Part shown: positions 1 to 9,310 of the stretch, in pieces
How positions within the stretch are numbered: position 1 is the first letter of the stretch
Layout: each line of letters opens with the position of its first letter
From: a virus
Direction: 5' to 3' (one strand)
Virus record (IMG/VR): IMGVR_UViG_3300020462_000019
Span: 1 to 38,550 of that record
DNA: 38,550 nt
Notes under the pieces: generated by a model
What the model saw: only the letters and a program-made list of their open reading frames with translations
What the model was told of the DNA's origin: nothing
The model's database searches: none
Position numbers and translations under genes: made by a program

Positions 1-3000
1 AAAAACTTTGTTACTGGTAAAGGTAAGAAAAAGACGAAACCTGGTGTATCACAAAGAAAGGGTAAAGGTGAGAGTAGGTATACATCAGCACCTGGTACAA
101 TTGTAAGAACTGGATCTTCTGCAGTTACTCCATTAGTTGAAGGTGTATCTAAAACTACACAACAGAGTTCTTCAGGTGAAAGTAGTGGTGGTGGGTCTGT
201 AAGTGAACAACTTACTAGGATTCTTGGACTTACAAAAACTATTGATGGTATTGTAAAGACACAATATAGTAATCAAAAGAAAAATGCACAGAAGGCAAGA
301 GTATCGGCAGAGAAAGAGAAGAAGAGAGAAAGGGAGGAATCTTTAGAATCTAAAGGAGGACTTGGACTTGGTGGTATTGGTGCTGCCATTGGTAAGGCTG
401 GTGAGAAATTTGGTATATGGAACTTCTTTAAAAACATATTACTTGGTGCACTTTTAGCAGGATTACTTAAAAACTGGGATAAGATAAATCTTGCCTTCAC
501 TCAACTTGGTGAAGGAATTGAAGGTACTTTGGGTGGTCTTAAACTATTCGCCCTAACATTTGTAAATGCTAAACCTGCAATCATAAAAGGTTTTAAAAAC
601 CTCAAAGGTTTTGTATCGAAAGCCGGTTCTAAAGTTAAGGGTGGATTCTTACGAATTGGGAAAGCGATTAAAGGTTTATTTTCTAAAGTAGGAAATTATC
701 TCAAAAAGTTTGTTCCAAACATTATAAGGAGATCAGTTAATGCAGCAAGGGCAGCGGCAAGAGCTGCTCAGGAAGGTGCTAGACGAGCTCCAAGAGCTTT
801 GTCTAGACTTTTTGGTTTTGATACCAGATCAAACAAACTTGGTGCAAGTAAGGGAGGATTGAATAAACTTATTGGTGGTGGAAAAGGAGCAGGTTCTATT
901 GGACTCACTAGAAATGTGAAAAGAATTAGAGCGAAACATGGTGATGAAGCTGCTAGAATGTTCCAGGGTCTAATCGACAATGGAATGGATCCAGAGAGAG
1001 CTCAAAGATATGTCAATAAACAGATAGGCAGTAAAAAACTTACATCTAGGCCGATGAAAGGCTCTGCCGGAGGAGGAATCGGAGGTAGTCAACTTGTCAA
1101 GGGTGGATTAAAACAGACTAGTAAGAGAGCTCTTATTAAATTCGTAGGTAAGGGTGGAGCCAAAGTTGTACTAAAAACATTGAGTAGAATACCAATTATT
1201 GGTCCTCTGATTGTTGGTGTTGTTTCATACTTAGAGACTGGAAAGATGGATCAGGCACTCTTCCGTGCTGGTGGTGCATTGCTTGGTGGTTTCCTTGGAA
1301 GCTTCATTCCTATTCCAGTTCTTGGAACATTGATGGGTGAATTGGTTGGTGAGTATGTTGGAGACCTCTTCTATACACTCATCAAAGGTGGTGGTCCTGA
1401 AGCTCTTGGTAAGAGACTTGAAGAAGACCTTAAAAGTATTTTGTCAACTGGTCAAAAGGCTGTAGAATGGGTTGGTAATGGAATATCGAAATTCTATAAA
1501 GGTATTCCTAAAGTTCAGTTTCCTGATCTTAGTGAGTTTGAAGTTAAAATACCATTTACTAACTTCACAAAGAAAATAAACCTAAATCCCTTTGTTTATG
1601 GACCTCTTAATTCGATTATAAAGAATACGACAGGAACAGGAATACAGGATCTTGCATTCCCTAATCCAATTTGGTGGATGAATCCTCTTAATATTGGTGA
1701 AAAAGTGAGTCTAATTCAGAAATCCTTCTTTAATGGTGGGGAGGTTAAAGAGGGTAAAGTTACTAAAGATGATTCCAGTAAATCAGTTACACTTAAGGGT
1801 CAATCTAAACAGATTTCAGAAGATGCTATGTATCTTCAAGAAGGTGTTGGATATTTTGATAGTAAAACTCAGAGATTCCTTGGTAAAAGTAAAAAACAAG
1901 CAGAAGCTACTTATCGTGAAAGACAAGGTGATGATGCAATTCCAGAAACAGAAGATCATTCTGAAGGAGAAGGTTTAGGTGGATCAGTGACCACTAACTT
2001 TGATTTTGATCCCGGTAAAGGTGACAAATCAAGGAGAATATTCCTTCACTGGAGTGCTGGACCTCACTCAAAAGCCTTCCCTGCATACCATACAACTTTC
2101 CTTGGTAGTGGTAAGGCTGTTAGAGGAACTCCTTATGGACAAGACAAAGGAAGTCACACTGCTGGAGCCAACACAAATTCTGTTGGTTTGAGTGTTGCTG
2201 CTATGGGTGGTGCTGGTGTAGATGAGAATAACTTTGGTTCATACGCTCCAACTGTAGCTCAGTTAGATGCTATGACAACTGAAGCAGCACAGTTGGCATA
2301 TGCATGGGGTTGGGATGCCGCAACAGTTGAAAAGAATGTTAGAACTCATGGTGAGTGGGAAAGATATGCAACTCAAAATGGTATTCTTCCTGGTGATCCT
2401 CAGAGATGGGACTTGGATAAACTGAAACAGTCTGATCCTGATATTGATACATCTAAGGTTCTGAGTTCTGGTGGAAGTAAACTCAGATCTATGATCAAGA
2501 GTAAACTCGCCAAACTGAAAAGTGGCAAATCATCAAAAAAAGTAGACAAATCTGAAACTCAAAAAGCACCTAAGCCAGCACAAACATCATCAACCTCAAC
2601 AACAGAGGATCAAATAAAAGATGTTTCAGCATCAGAGGCAAAGGTTGATGATGATGCAACATCATCACAAACAAAGAAGGAAGAGTCAAAGAAACCAGTG
2701 AAAATGAATCGTCACTGGAATGAGACAAGGATTGGTAAACACGGAACAATGGGGAAATCTGATGAAATGACTTCACCAGACACATTCCCACCAGCACCAG
2801 TGTTACCATCTCCTGCAGAAATAAGTGCACAACAATCTTCACCAGGAGCTTCTACTAGTGGTATTGAACGAGAAGCAATGTATGATCTTCCAGAAGAGGG
2901 ATCTACAACTTTTGTTCCTTTCATGATACCTTCTATGCAACAAGGTGGCGAATCATCATCTGGAGCACTTGGATCTTCTGGTGGATCCTCTAAATCTAGT

Positions 3001-3057
3001 GTGTTAAATAGTTATCACAAGCAACAGATTCTTGGTTCATTATTCAAACAAGGTTAA
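1..3057 (+). CDS. Tail-associated protein with N-acetylmuramoyl-L-alanine amidase (PGRP-like) domain, 5'-truncated
   Basis: The reading frame is open from base 1 to the stop at 3055-3057 (1018 residues visible) with no convincing start inside, so the true start lies upstream. The visible N-terminus is basic and Gly/Ser-rich. A charged coiled-coil-like stretch (about residues 90-120) follows, then a hydrophobic segment (NILLGALLAGLL) and further hydrophobic Gly-rich segments near residues 390-460 that could contact membrane. Around residues 680-800 lies an amidase_2/PGRP-like domain: FLHWSAGP supplies a first His, GSHTAGANTNSVGLSV matches the core, and RTHGEWERYA followed by GDPQRWDL matches the distal His and DP region. 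Such enzymes cut the amide bond between muramic acid and the stem peptide. The tail is low-complexity Ser/Thr/Lys. The next gene overlaps its stop (TAATG), so it belongs to the baseplate operon. Inferred role: local wall digestion during DNA entry. Tail location comes from context; the domain is read from motifs. Confidence 0.72.
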   Translation, partial: KNFVTGKGKKKTKPGVSQRKGKGESRYTSAPGTIVRTGSSAVTPLVEGVSKTTQQSSSGESSGGGSVSEQLTRILGLTKTIDGIVKTQYSNQKKNAQKARVSAEKEKKREREESLESKGGLGLGGIGAAIGKAGEKFGIWNFFKNILLGALLAGLLKNWDKINLAFTQLGEGIEGTLGGLKLFALTFVNAKPAIIKGFKNLKGFVSKAGSKVKGGFLRIGKAIKGLFSKVGNYLKKFVPNIIRRSVNAARAAARAAQEGARRAPRALSRLFGFDTRSNKLGASKGGLNKLIGGGKGAGSIGLTRNVKRIRAKHGDEAARMFQGLIDNGMDPERAQRYVNKQIGSKKLTSRPMKGSAGGGIGGSQLVKGGLKQTSKRALIKFVGKGGAKVVLKTLSRIPIIGPLIVGVVSYLETGKMDQALFRAGGALLGGFLGSFIPIPVLGTLMGELVGEYVGDLFYTLIKGGGPEALGKRLEEDLKSILSTGQKAVEWVGNGISKFYKGIPKVQFPDLSEFEVKIPFTNFTKKINLNPFVYGPLNSIIKNTTGTGIQDLAFPNPIWWMNPLNIGEKVSLIQKSFFNGGEVKEGKVTKDDSSKSVTLKGQSKQISEDAMYLQEGVGYFDSKTQRFLGKSKKQAEATYRERQGDDAIPETEDHSEGEGLGGSVTTNFDFDPGKGDKSRRIFLHWSAGPHSKAFPAYHTTFLGSGKAVRGTPYGQDKGSHTAGANTNSVGLSVAAMGGAGVDENNFGSYAPTVAQLDAMTTEAAQLAYAWGWDAATVEKNVRTHGEWERYATQNGILPGDPQRWDLDKLKQSDPDIDTSKVLSSGGSKLRSMIKSKLAKLKSGKSSKKVDKSETQKAPKPAQTSSTSTTEDQIKDVSASEAKVDDDATSSQTKKEESKKPVKMNRHWNETRIGKHGTMGKSDEMTSPDTFPPAPVLPSPAEISAQQSSPGASTSGIEREAMYDLPEEGSTTFVPFMIPSMQQGGESSSGALGSSGGSSKSSVLNSYHKQQILGSLFKQG

Positions 3058-4346
3058 TGTCAGATAATTCAAACAATGTAGCTGGTGCAGGCAATATTAA
3101 AGATTTTACCATTACCTCTAATGAGGGTGGTAAAACAGCTGATTTGTCTGCTGTTGTTGTAGATTACAGATACTATGAGAGTGTCTTATCCAATTCATAT
3201 ACAGCATCAGCAGTTATTATCGAAACTGGTAATGGTGGAGAAAGGAAAGGAACACTTGATGCACTTCCCATCAGAGGTGGTGAGGAATCAACAATATCCA
3301 TAACAGATAATAATGATCATACTTTGGAAGTTCCACTTTTTGTGAATAGAATTAGGGGTGGAGCTCCTGGAACACAGAAGGATATGTATGTTCTTGACTT
3401 CTCTTCAGAGGAGTATTTGACAAATCAACAAAAGAGAGTAACCAAGAGATATGAAGGTAAGATTTCAGATCATGTGAATTCTATCCTGAGTGAAGTGTTA
3501 GAAGTAAGTGGCAATGTTGATGTTGATGAAACTGCTTTTGATTATAACTTTGTTGGAAATCAAAAGAAACCTTTCTATACTCTCACATGGTTAGCTGCTA
3601 GAGCTGTTCCAGATGAAGGTGTTGGTGATGCAGCTGGATTTCTTTTCTTTCAAACCAGAGATGGGATCCACTTCAAATCTATTGATAAAATCTTTGGAGA
3701 AGAAGTATCAGATAAGAAATTTATATACAACAACACAGGAACTGAACCAGCGGAGAAAGATTCAAATATTATCTCATATACCATTGAGAGTGATACTGAA
3801 CTTCATCAGAATATGGTATTAGGAACATATAACAATAGAAGGATATATTTTGATATGTATGCCATGAACTATTATTTTCAAGATTATTCTATTGAAGAAC
3901 AAAAGGGTGGTGCTAAGAATGCTGCTAGGGAATCTGAGTTTGTGTCAAAGAAATTCACAGATGTTCCAACAAGAATAATGACAAATATATTTGATATTGG
4001 TACTAATCCAAAAGGCAAGGGAAATGAACAGTTGGACAATTGGAAACAAGATCCAGAGAATCCAAACTATAAAGCAGAAGAAACAATGTCTCAAACCATT
4101 ATGAGATATAACCAACTCTTCACTATTAAAACAAATATTATTATTCCTGGTGATTTCTCAATCAAGGCTGGTGATTTGGTTGAGTGTGATTTTCCTGAAC
4201 TAGAAGAGGGAAATCCCAAAAATACAAACAAAGAAACTGGTGGTATATACATGGTGGCCCATGTTTGCCATAAAATGACACCTAATGAATGTCTCACAAG
4301 TTTGGGTTTGGTTCGTGATTCTTACGGTAAGAAAGGAGGTTTCTAA
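3057..4346 (+). CDS. Baseplate hub protein, gp27-like
   Basis: The product has 429 residues, close to T4 gp27 (391). The N-terminus is a beta-rich domain, and FYTLTWLAARAVP about one third in is typical of the hub fold shared by gp27, gpD and VgrG N-termini. Near the C-terminus GDFSIKAGDLVECDFPELE resembles the final beta-barrel of such proteins. The start overlaps the previous stop (TAATG), and the next gene, a gp5-like OB-fold protein, overlaps this stop the same way. In T4, a gp27 trimer holds the gp5 trimer at the baseplate centre, so adjacency to a gp5-like gene supports the call. The assignment rests on length, fold-like motifs and neighbours rather than strong sequence identity. Confidence 0.6.
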   Translation: MSDNSNNVAGAGNIKDFTITSNEGGKTADLSAVVVDYRYYESVLSNSYTASAVIIETGNGGERKGTLDALPIRGGEESTISITDNNDHTLEVPLFVNRIRGGAPGTQKDMYVLDFSSEEYLTNQQKRVTKRYEGKISDHVNSILSEVLEVSGNVDVDETAFDYNFVGNQKKPFYTLTWLAARAVPDEGVGDAAGFLFFQTRDGIHFKSIDKIFGEEVSDKKFIYNNTGTEPAEKDSNIISYTIESDTELHQNMVLGTYNNRRIYFDMYAMNYYFQDYSIEEQKGGAKNAARESEFVSKKFTDVPTRIMTNIFDIGTNPKGKGNEQLDNWKQDPENPNYKAEETMSQTIMRYNQLFTIKTNIIIPGDFSIKAGDLVECDFPELEEGNPKNTNKETGGIYMVAHVCHKMTPNECLTSLGLVRDSYGKKGGF

Positions 4347-7192
4347 TGATTGAACAAGGATTATTTAAGAATCACCAAATAGGTAAGGATGGATTCAATT
4401 GGTGGATCGGTCAGATTGCACCTGAAGAATCGTGGAAAGAAAACATTCCTGGTGTTCCTGTAGAAACTAACGAAGACGAATCCTATAAGGGATTTGGTGA
4501 AAGGTGCCGTGTGCGTATCATTGGTGCCCAAACACATGAAAAGAGTGAGGTTTCTGATGAGGAACTTCCATGGGCAACTGTGATGTATCCTGTCACTGCT
4601 GGTGGCGGTGGTAGAGGATCATACCAATCAATGAATTTGGTTGGTGGTAACTTTGTATTTGGTTTCTACATTGATGGTGATGATGCCCAACAACCAGTTA
4701 TCATGGGTGCCATTGGGTATAATGATTATCAGGAGGTGATGAAACAAGCTGGTGATACTGGGTTTATTCCTCACAGTGGATGGAATCAAGAGCAAGAAGG
4801 TAATGAGGTTCCATATTATAGTATAAAAGAAGGTGGCTCTGGGATGACAGCAGCCCAAGAGTTTGCTTTTGGTGCTAAAAACAATGATCTGATTATTGAG
4901 AGTACTCAGGGTTCCAATTCTCTCAAAGAGATGTCTTCCAAGAAGATGGAAGAGAAGGGTAAGATAGAAGAACCCATGGCCAAAAATGAGGATTGTGAAC
5001 CAGTCCCAACAAACAGAATCCAGAAACAAATGCAGAATGTGATGCATGAGATGGAATCTGTTCAGAGATCTGCTTATGATATTAGAGAGGCAATCTCATC
5101 TGGAACTTCTGATATTCAAGGAAAGATTGCTGGATTACAAGCCAAGTTGGCAAAGTTTGTATCTTCTATTATGAAGTCAATCTTCTCACAGATTGAGAAG
5201 ACTGTATTGAAAGCACTGAATGATGCTGTTAAGCCAACACAGAATCTTCTCATGCCAAATGAGAGACCAATACTCAAAACAGCAATGGATACAGCAAATG
5301 ATCTGATTGCTTGTTTGTTCAAGAAGATCTTTGGTCAGTTACTTGATATGGTAATGGGTTTTCTTTCTGATGCTCTTGGTACTGGGGGAAGTGGTGGTAG
5401 TGGTGAAGGTCAGAAGGTTATCAATGTTCCTACTTGTTATGTGAATGATTTTATTGGTAGTGCTATTGGATCAGTTAGTAATGAGATTGACAGTGAACTC
5501 AGTGGTATCACATCAAATTTAAATGGTATTCTAGATGGTATGTCTGCAGCTTCATCAGCTGCTGGTGGATTATCTTCTGCGGCTGATGGAGCAGCTGGAG
5601 CACTTGGATCAATTGGTGATATGGGTGGGTTTGATATTGGTAGTATCATACAAGATCTGTTCTCTTTCTTAGGATGTGAAGAAGAAAACAAGTGTCCAAC
5701 AGTAGACACTTGGAGTATGTGGTACGGTATGGATAGTGGTAACTCCAATTCAATGTCAAATATGGCATCCATTGGTTCCAAATCCAAATCCAAATCAAGT
5801 AAGAATAAGAATGTTGGTGATGGATTCAAGGATATGTCTTTTGATGACATATACAGTGAGAGTACTTGTGGAAATAATAGAAGCGGCAATAATGGTGGAG
5901 GAAGTGGAAACAATGGTGGTGGAGGAAGTGGAAACAATGGAGGAGGTAGTACAGGTGGTAACAATAATAATATAGGGAACAGTACACCTGGATATGATTG
6001 GGGTAATGGTGGTACTATTGATCCAATCACATGTGGGCCACCACTTGTTAGAATTACTGGTGGATGGAATGCAAAAGGAAATGCTATTGTATCTCAATCA
6101 GGTAAGGTATTATCAGTTGATATTACAGATCTGGGTGTCAATTATGATAGTTACAAATCAAGAATTATTGTTATAGATCAGTGTGGTAAAGGAAACAATG
6201 CTGTCCTAATTCCTATCATTGATGAAGTGACTGTAACATCTAATGATGATGGAACATTGAACCTTAATCATGGTGGAATGAATACCACGATGCGGGGAGC
6301 CAGGATGTCATCTGGTAATCTTGGATATGAGGACTCAAGAGGGACACTAATACCTATCCTTAATAAGGATGGTGCACCAGTTAAGGAAGGTGATGTAACT
6401 AATAGTGTTGTTGATGGTATAATTATAAAACCTGGTACTGGATACTTACCATCACCTGATGGATCTCTTGGTGGAGATAAAAGAGAGTGGGCAAGACCTG
6501 ATGATACTATTATTAGAAAGCCTGGTGGTGGGTGGTTAACACCTGTTCCTCCTGGTAATGATATTGATCTTGAACCTGGTGATACTGTTACTACACCTGG
6601 ATCATCAAATCCTGTTTATGCAGAACCTGGAGAACAGTTAATCAATCCTGGTGTACCAACAATAATTGAAAACACTTCAACCATTACTGCACCACCAAGA
6701 AGGCCTGATGCCGGTATTTCTGCAGAATATCCAACAAATAGTGAAGGTGCATATCCAGTTGTTCTGTATCTTTGTGAAATCGTTATCCTTAATCCTGGAT
6801 TCAATTATTCACCTAATGATGAGATTGTAATATCACCAAACAGTGGTGCTGTGGCAGTTCCTAAGTTTGATAAACAGGGAAGAGTATTATCCATCAAAGT
6901 AACAAAAGGTGGTGAAGGATTCACTGATATTCCATATATCTACATCAAATCACAAACTGGTTATAATGCAAAACTAGTTCCTAAGTTCTGTATAGATAGA
7001 GTATCAGATGCATTGAGTGAACCAAAATCTCAAGATAAGTTGGTTACTGTTATTGATTGTGTGAGTAGATCACCAGTTGGATATCTCAATGGAAAACCAT
7101 ACTACGGACCTTATCATGAACATAAAGGTGTAAGAATGGTCGGATACAAACACACTTCCGCAAAACATGCAACACTTACAGCTAGACCATGA
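4346..7192 (+). CDS. Baseplate hub/spike protein with gp5-like N-terminal OB domain
   Basis: The product has 948 residues. Residues 1-150 look like the OB-fold of T4 gp5: an N-terminal FNWWIGQIAPEE, then CRVRIIGAQ, LPWATVMYPVT and GNFVFGFYIDGDDAQQPVIMG, in the same order as in gp5. No lysozyme domain follows. There is instead a helical section (about 220-320), a Gly/Ser/Ala-rich section, and a Gly/Asn/Ser linker (about 508-545) encoded by short direct DNA repeats near 5880-5960. Beta-rich repeats then carry GTGYLPSP and NPGFNYSPNDEI type motifs. The C-terminus YYGPYHEHKGVRMVG is a tail often seen on phage structural proteins. The TAATG start overlap couples it to the gp27-like gene, and the ATGA at the end couples it to the spike-like gene. 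The lytic function seems to have moved to the amidase protein upstream. Confidence 0.68.
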   Translation: MIEQGLFKNHQIGKDGFNWWIGQIAPEESWKENIPGVPVETNEDESYKGFGERCRVRIIGAQTHEKSEVSDEELPWATVMYPVTAGGGGRGSYQSMNLVGGNFVFGFYIDGDDAQQPVIMGAIGYNDYQEVMKQAGDTGFIPHSGWNQEQEGNEVPYYSIKEGGSGMTAAQEFAFGAKNNDLIIESTQGSNSLKEMSSKKMEEKGKIEEPMAKNEDCEPVPTNRIQKQMQNVMHEMESVQRSAYDIREAISSGTSDIQGKIAGLQAKLAKFVSSIMKSIFSQIEKTVLKALNDAVKPTQNLLMPNERPILKTAMDTANDLIACLFKKIFGQLLDMVMGFLSDALGTGGSGGSGEGQKVINVPTCYVNDFIGSAIGSVSNEIDSELSGITSNLNGILDGMSAASSAAGGLSSAADGAAGALGSIGDMGGFDIGSIIQDLFSFLGCEEENKCPTVDTWSMWYGMDSGNSNSMSNMASIGSKSKSKSSKNKNVGDGFKDMSFDDIYSESTCGNNRSGNNGGGSGNNGGGGSGNNGGGSTGGNNNNIGNSTPGYDWGNGGTIDPITCGPPLVRITGGWNAKGNAIVSQSGKVLSVDITDLGVNYDSYKSRIIVIDQCGKGNNAVLIPIIDEVTVTSNDDGTLNLNHGGMNTTMRGARMSSGNLGYEDSRGTLIPILNKDGAPVKEGDVTNSVVDGIIIKPGTGYLPSPDGSLGGDKREWARPDDTIIRKPGGGWLTPVPPGNDIDLEPGDTVTTPGSSNPVYAEPGEQLINPGVPTIIENTSTITAPPRRPDAGISAEYPTNSEGAYPVVLYLCEIVILNPGFNYSPNDEIVISPNSGAVAVPKFDKQGRVLSIKVTKGGEGFTDIPYIYIKSQTGYNAKLVPKFCIDRVSDALSEPKSQDKLVTVIDCVSRSPVGYLNGKPYYGPYHEHKGVRMVGYKHTSAKHATLTARP

Positions 7193-7818
7193 CAGAAAGT
7201 AAAGATAAGAAAAAGAATTATCATACAGTACGATATGGTACTGCAGAAGGTGAGATAAAGTTTGGCCATCTCCACAGAGATGGTGAACTTTCTGGAGCAA
7301 TGTTGAGGAATGGTAGTGCATCCTCAAAGGGTAATCATTATATTACTCTTGAAAGTGGTGGTGATAAAGGAAGAGAGAATGGTACATTTTGTTCTTCACC
7401 TGGATCTTTTCAGGTAAAGGCTGGTTATGACCTAGAGAATGAAAGTAGTAGTGAGGAAAATAAGCACATTGGCATCTACATGGATGCTGTCAACGGTGAC
7501 ATTGTAATTCGTGCCCCATCAGGACGTATTAGAATGGAGGCAGTTGATATTGATATCACTGCTACTGGTCAAGATAATGAACATGGAACTGTGTTTATTA
7601 CTGGTAACGAGAAGGTTATTGTAAAGGCACAAACAATTGATGTAAATTCTAAAGTTAGTTCAAAGTTCTTTTCTGAGAAAACTGTAGAAGTAGTTGGAAA
7701 TGGTTTGTTAAATATATACGGTGGATTAGTAGATTGTGCTGATGGTGCAACTTCCGTAATAGGTTCTAAGATGCCATCAAAAAATGAAGAACAACATAAA
7801 TCGAGGCTTGGAGTATGA
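7189..7818 (+). CDS. Beta-helical spike-like protein (gp5 C-terminal/VgrG-like repeats)
   Basis: The product has 209 residues. The second half runs through short alternating-hydrophobic repeats such as NGDIVIRAPSGRIRMEA, VFITGNEKVIVKAQ and LLNIYGGLVDC. This periodicity is characteristic of the triple-stranded beta-helix needle at the end of T4 gp5 and VgrG proteins. The first half begins with a basic segment and contains GEIKFGHLHRDGE and ITLESGGDKG, also beta-rich. It overlaps the gp5-like gene at its start and the next gene at its end, both by ATGA. The likely role is part of the membrane-piercing spike, encoded here as a separate polypeptide. No PAAR tip motif was recognised. Confidence 0.55.
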   Translation: MTESKDKKKNYHTVRYGTAEGEIKFGHLHRDGELSGAMLRNGSASSKGNHYITLESGGDKGRENGTFCSSPGSFQVKAGYDLENESSSEENKHIGIYMDAVNGDIVIRAPSGRIRMEAVDIDITATGQDNEHGTVFITGNEKVIVKAQTIDVNSKVSSKFFSEKTVEVVGNGLLNIYGGLVDCADGATSVIGSKMPSKNEEQHKSRLGV

Positions 7819-8507
7819 AGTTTCCTGACGTATTTGTAGGTAAAAGGTTTTTTGTAGGACTCGGTAGACCCGAGATTCTAGGTAGAGGACCAAAAGAAGT
7901 TCGTGGTTCTGCATACATTGAAGGACCAGAGATTGTAGGTAATCCAGAGCTATTCTCTCCAAAGGCTATTGCTAAAGGAGAAGCCGGACCTTCATTTGAA
8001 CTTGGTGCTTCGATGGCATCTCAGAATACCAATACTGAGATGATTCCCCCACCATTCTATGCACTCTTTGTTAGGATGTATGCAAGGATTGCATCTTTCC
8101 TCAAAGTAGATACACTTTTGTGTGTTGATAGAATCAAAACTAGGATCATCTATTCTGAGGTGATCATGGCAAAGAATAAGAACTTTGTCATTCCTCATCC
8201 TTCAGAAGAAGGTAAGAATCTAGTATACTCTTGTTTGGAAGGACCAGAGAATGGTGTTTATGTTAGAGGAACACTAAGAAACAACAATACAATTGAACTT
8301 CCACCTTATTGGAAAGATCTGGTTCATAATGATTCTATTACAGTATCATTGACTCCTGTTGGTTGTCATCAAGATTTGATTGTAACCAGAGTCAGTAACG
8401 AAGTGGTTGTAGTTCAGACACAATCACCATACCCTATCCAATGTTTCTACCATGTTTATGGTGAAAGAAAGGATATCAGAAAATTAGAAGTAGAGGTTGA
8501 CGCATAA
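7815..8507 (+). CDS. Virion structural protein with CLEGPE-type beta domain
   Basis: The product has 230 residues. The N-terminal third includes RGSAYIEGPEIVGNPELF, a pattern seen in baseplate-associated phage proteins. The C-terminal half begins KNFVIPHPSEEGKNLVYS and continues CLEGPENGVYVRG, then LPPYWKDLV and VSLTPVG. This domain recurs in phage fibre and baseplate proteins, often next to S74 chaperone modules. The neighbouring gene at 8507 carries the same domain with different details, so the two appear to be paralogues. The start overlaps the previous stop (ATGA) and the end overlaps the next start (TAATG). Inferred to be a baseplate or fibre-attachment component; no enzymatic motif was seen. 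Confidence 0.6.
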   Translation: MKFPDVFVGKRFFVGLGRPEILGRGPKEVRGSAYIEGPEIVGNPELFSPKAIAKGEAGPSFELGASMASQNTNTEMIPPPFYALFVRMYARIASFLKVDTLLCVDRIKTRIIYSEVIMAKNKNFVIPHPSEEGKNLVYSCLEGPENGVYVRGTLRNNNTIELPPYWKDLVHNDSITVSLTPVGCHQDLIVTRVSNEVVVVQTQSPYPIQCFYHVYGERKDIRKLEVEVDA

Positions 8508-9310
8508 TGCCAGCATTCGTTTTTAAGCAGTTTGGAACATTTATTGGTCCACAATTCTTAGATAAAACATACAGTTATGATATAGTATCCAAAGAAGCAT
8601 TTTGGCATACAGATATCCCCATCGATACTTCATTCAAGAAGACCGATTTGGGGTATGTTGGATATTCCGCTCCTGGTGTATATGCAGGTCATCACTTTGA
8701 TGGTATTGCCACTGTAAGGTTGACACTTGATTCATCAATGGGTCATATTCCACTTTACTTTCATCAGGTTAAACAATCCTTTATCAATGGTAATGTGGTT
8801 GCCAATGGAGTTCATCTCCAAAATGGTACTGCTATTGTCAATGGTAAGCTTACCACTACAAGTTCTGTATCAGGTAGTTATAAGGGTCCAATCAATAAGC
8901 AGGGCTGGAAAGGTTTTGATATTGAGCACCCTAAGAAGGAAGGAAAGAGAATAAGACACATTTGTGTAGAAGGACCAGAAGCAGCAATCTATATTCGTGG
9001 TAGATGTAAGGATACTAATGTTATCAATCTTCCTGAATACTGGGATGGGTTGGTAGATATTGATCAGTTGAGTGTAAACCTTACTCCATTTGGTGTACCT
9101 CAAAACCTATATGTTGAAGATGTTAAGTGGGGTAAACAGGTTATCATTAAGAATTCAGATGGTGGACCTGTTAATTGTTACTATCAGATCTGGGCACCAA
9201 GACTTGGTGATTTAGTTGTTGAATATGATGGAGAGAGTGCTGCCGATTATCCAGCCAATCAAGATGAACATTCTATTTGTGGATATCACTACGATAGGAG
9301 GGAATCATGA
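8507..9310 (+). CDS. Virion structural protein, paralogue of the preceding gene
   Basis: The product has 267 residues. Residues from about 134 read GFDIEHPKKEGKRIRHI, then CVEGPEAAIYIRG, LPEYWDGLVD and LSVNLTPFG, aligning segment by segment with the C-terminal half of the preceding protein. The N-terminal half differs (YVGYSAPGVYAGHHFDG) and probably gives a distinct attachment surface. The start is coupled by TAATG and the end by ATGA. Role inferred as baseplate or fibre-attachment protein. The His/Tyr-rich C-terminus (ICGYHYDRRES) is not explained. Confidence 0.58.
   Translation: MPAFVFKQFGTFIGPQFLDKTYSYDIVSKEAFWHTDIPIDTSFKKTDLGYVGYSAPGVYAGHHFDGIATVRLTLDSSMGHIPLYFHQVKQSFINGNVVANGVHLQNGTAIVNGKLTTTSSVSGSYKGPINKQGWKGFDIEHPKKEGKRIRHICVEGPEAAIYIRGRCKDTNVINLPEYWDGLVDIDQLSVNLTPFGVPQNLYVEDVKWGKQVIIKNSDGGPVNCYYQIWAPRLGDLVVEYDGESAADYPANQDEHSICGYHYDRRES

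Noticed and set aside
529-3057. TTG 529 as the start of the amidase protein
   Set aside because: The frame is open without stops back to base 1 and the upstream residues look like real protein, so the gene continues beyond the window.
5437-6030. Minus-strand ORF opposite the gp5-like gene
   Set aside because: Its Pro/Leu-rich composition is the antisense of the Gly/Asn/Ser repeat. No ribosome site; all reliable genes are on the + strand.
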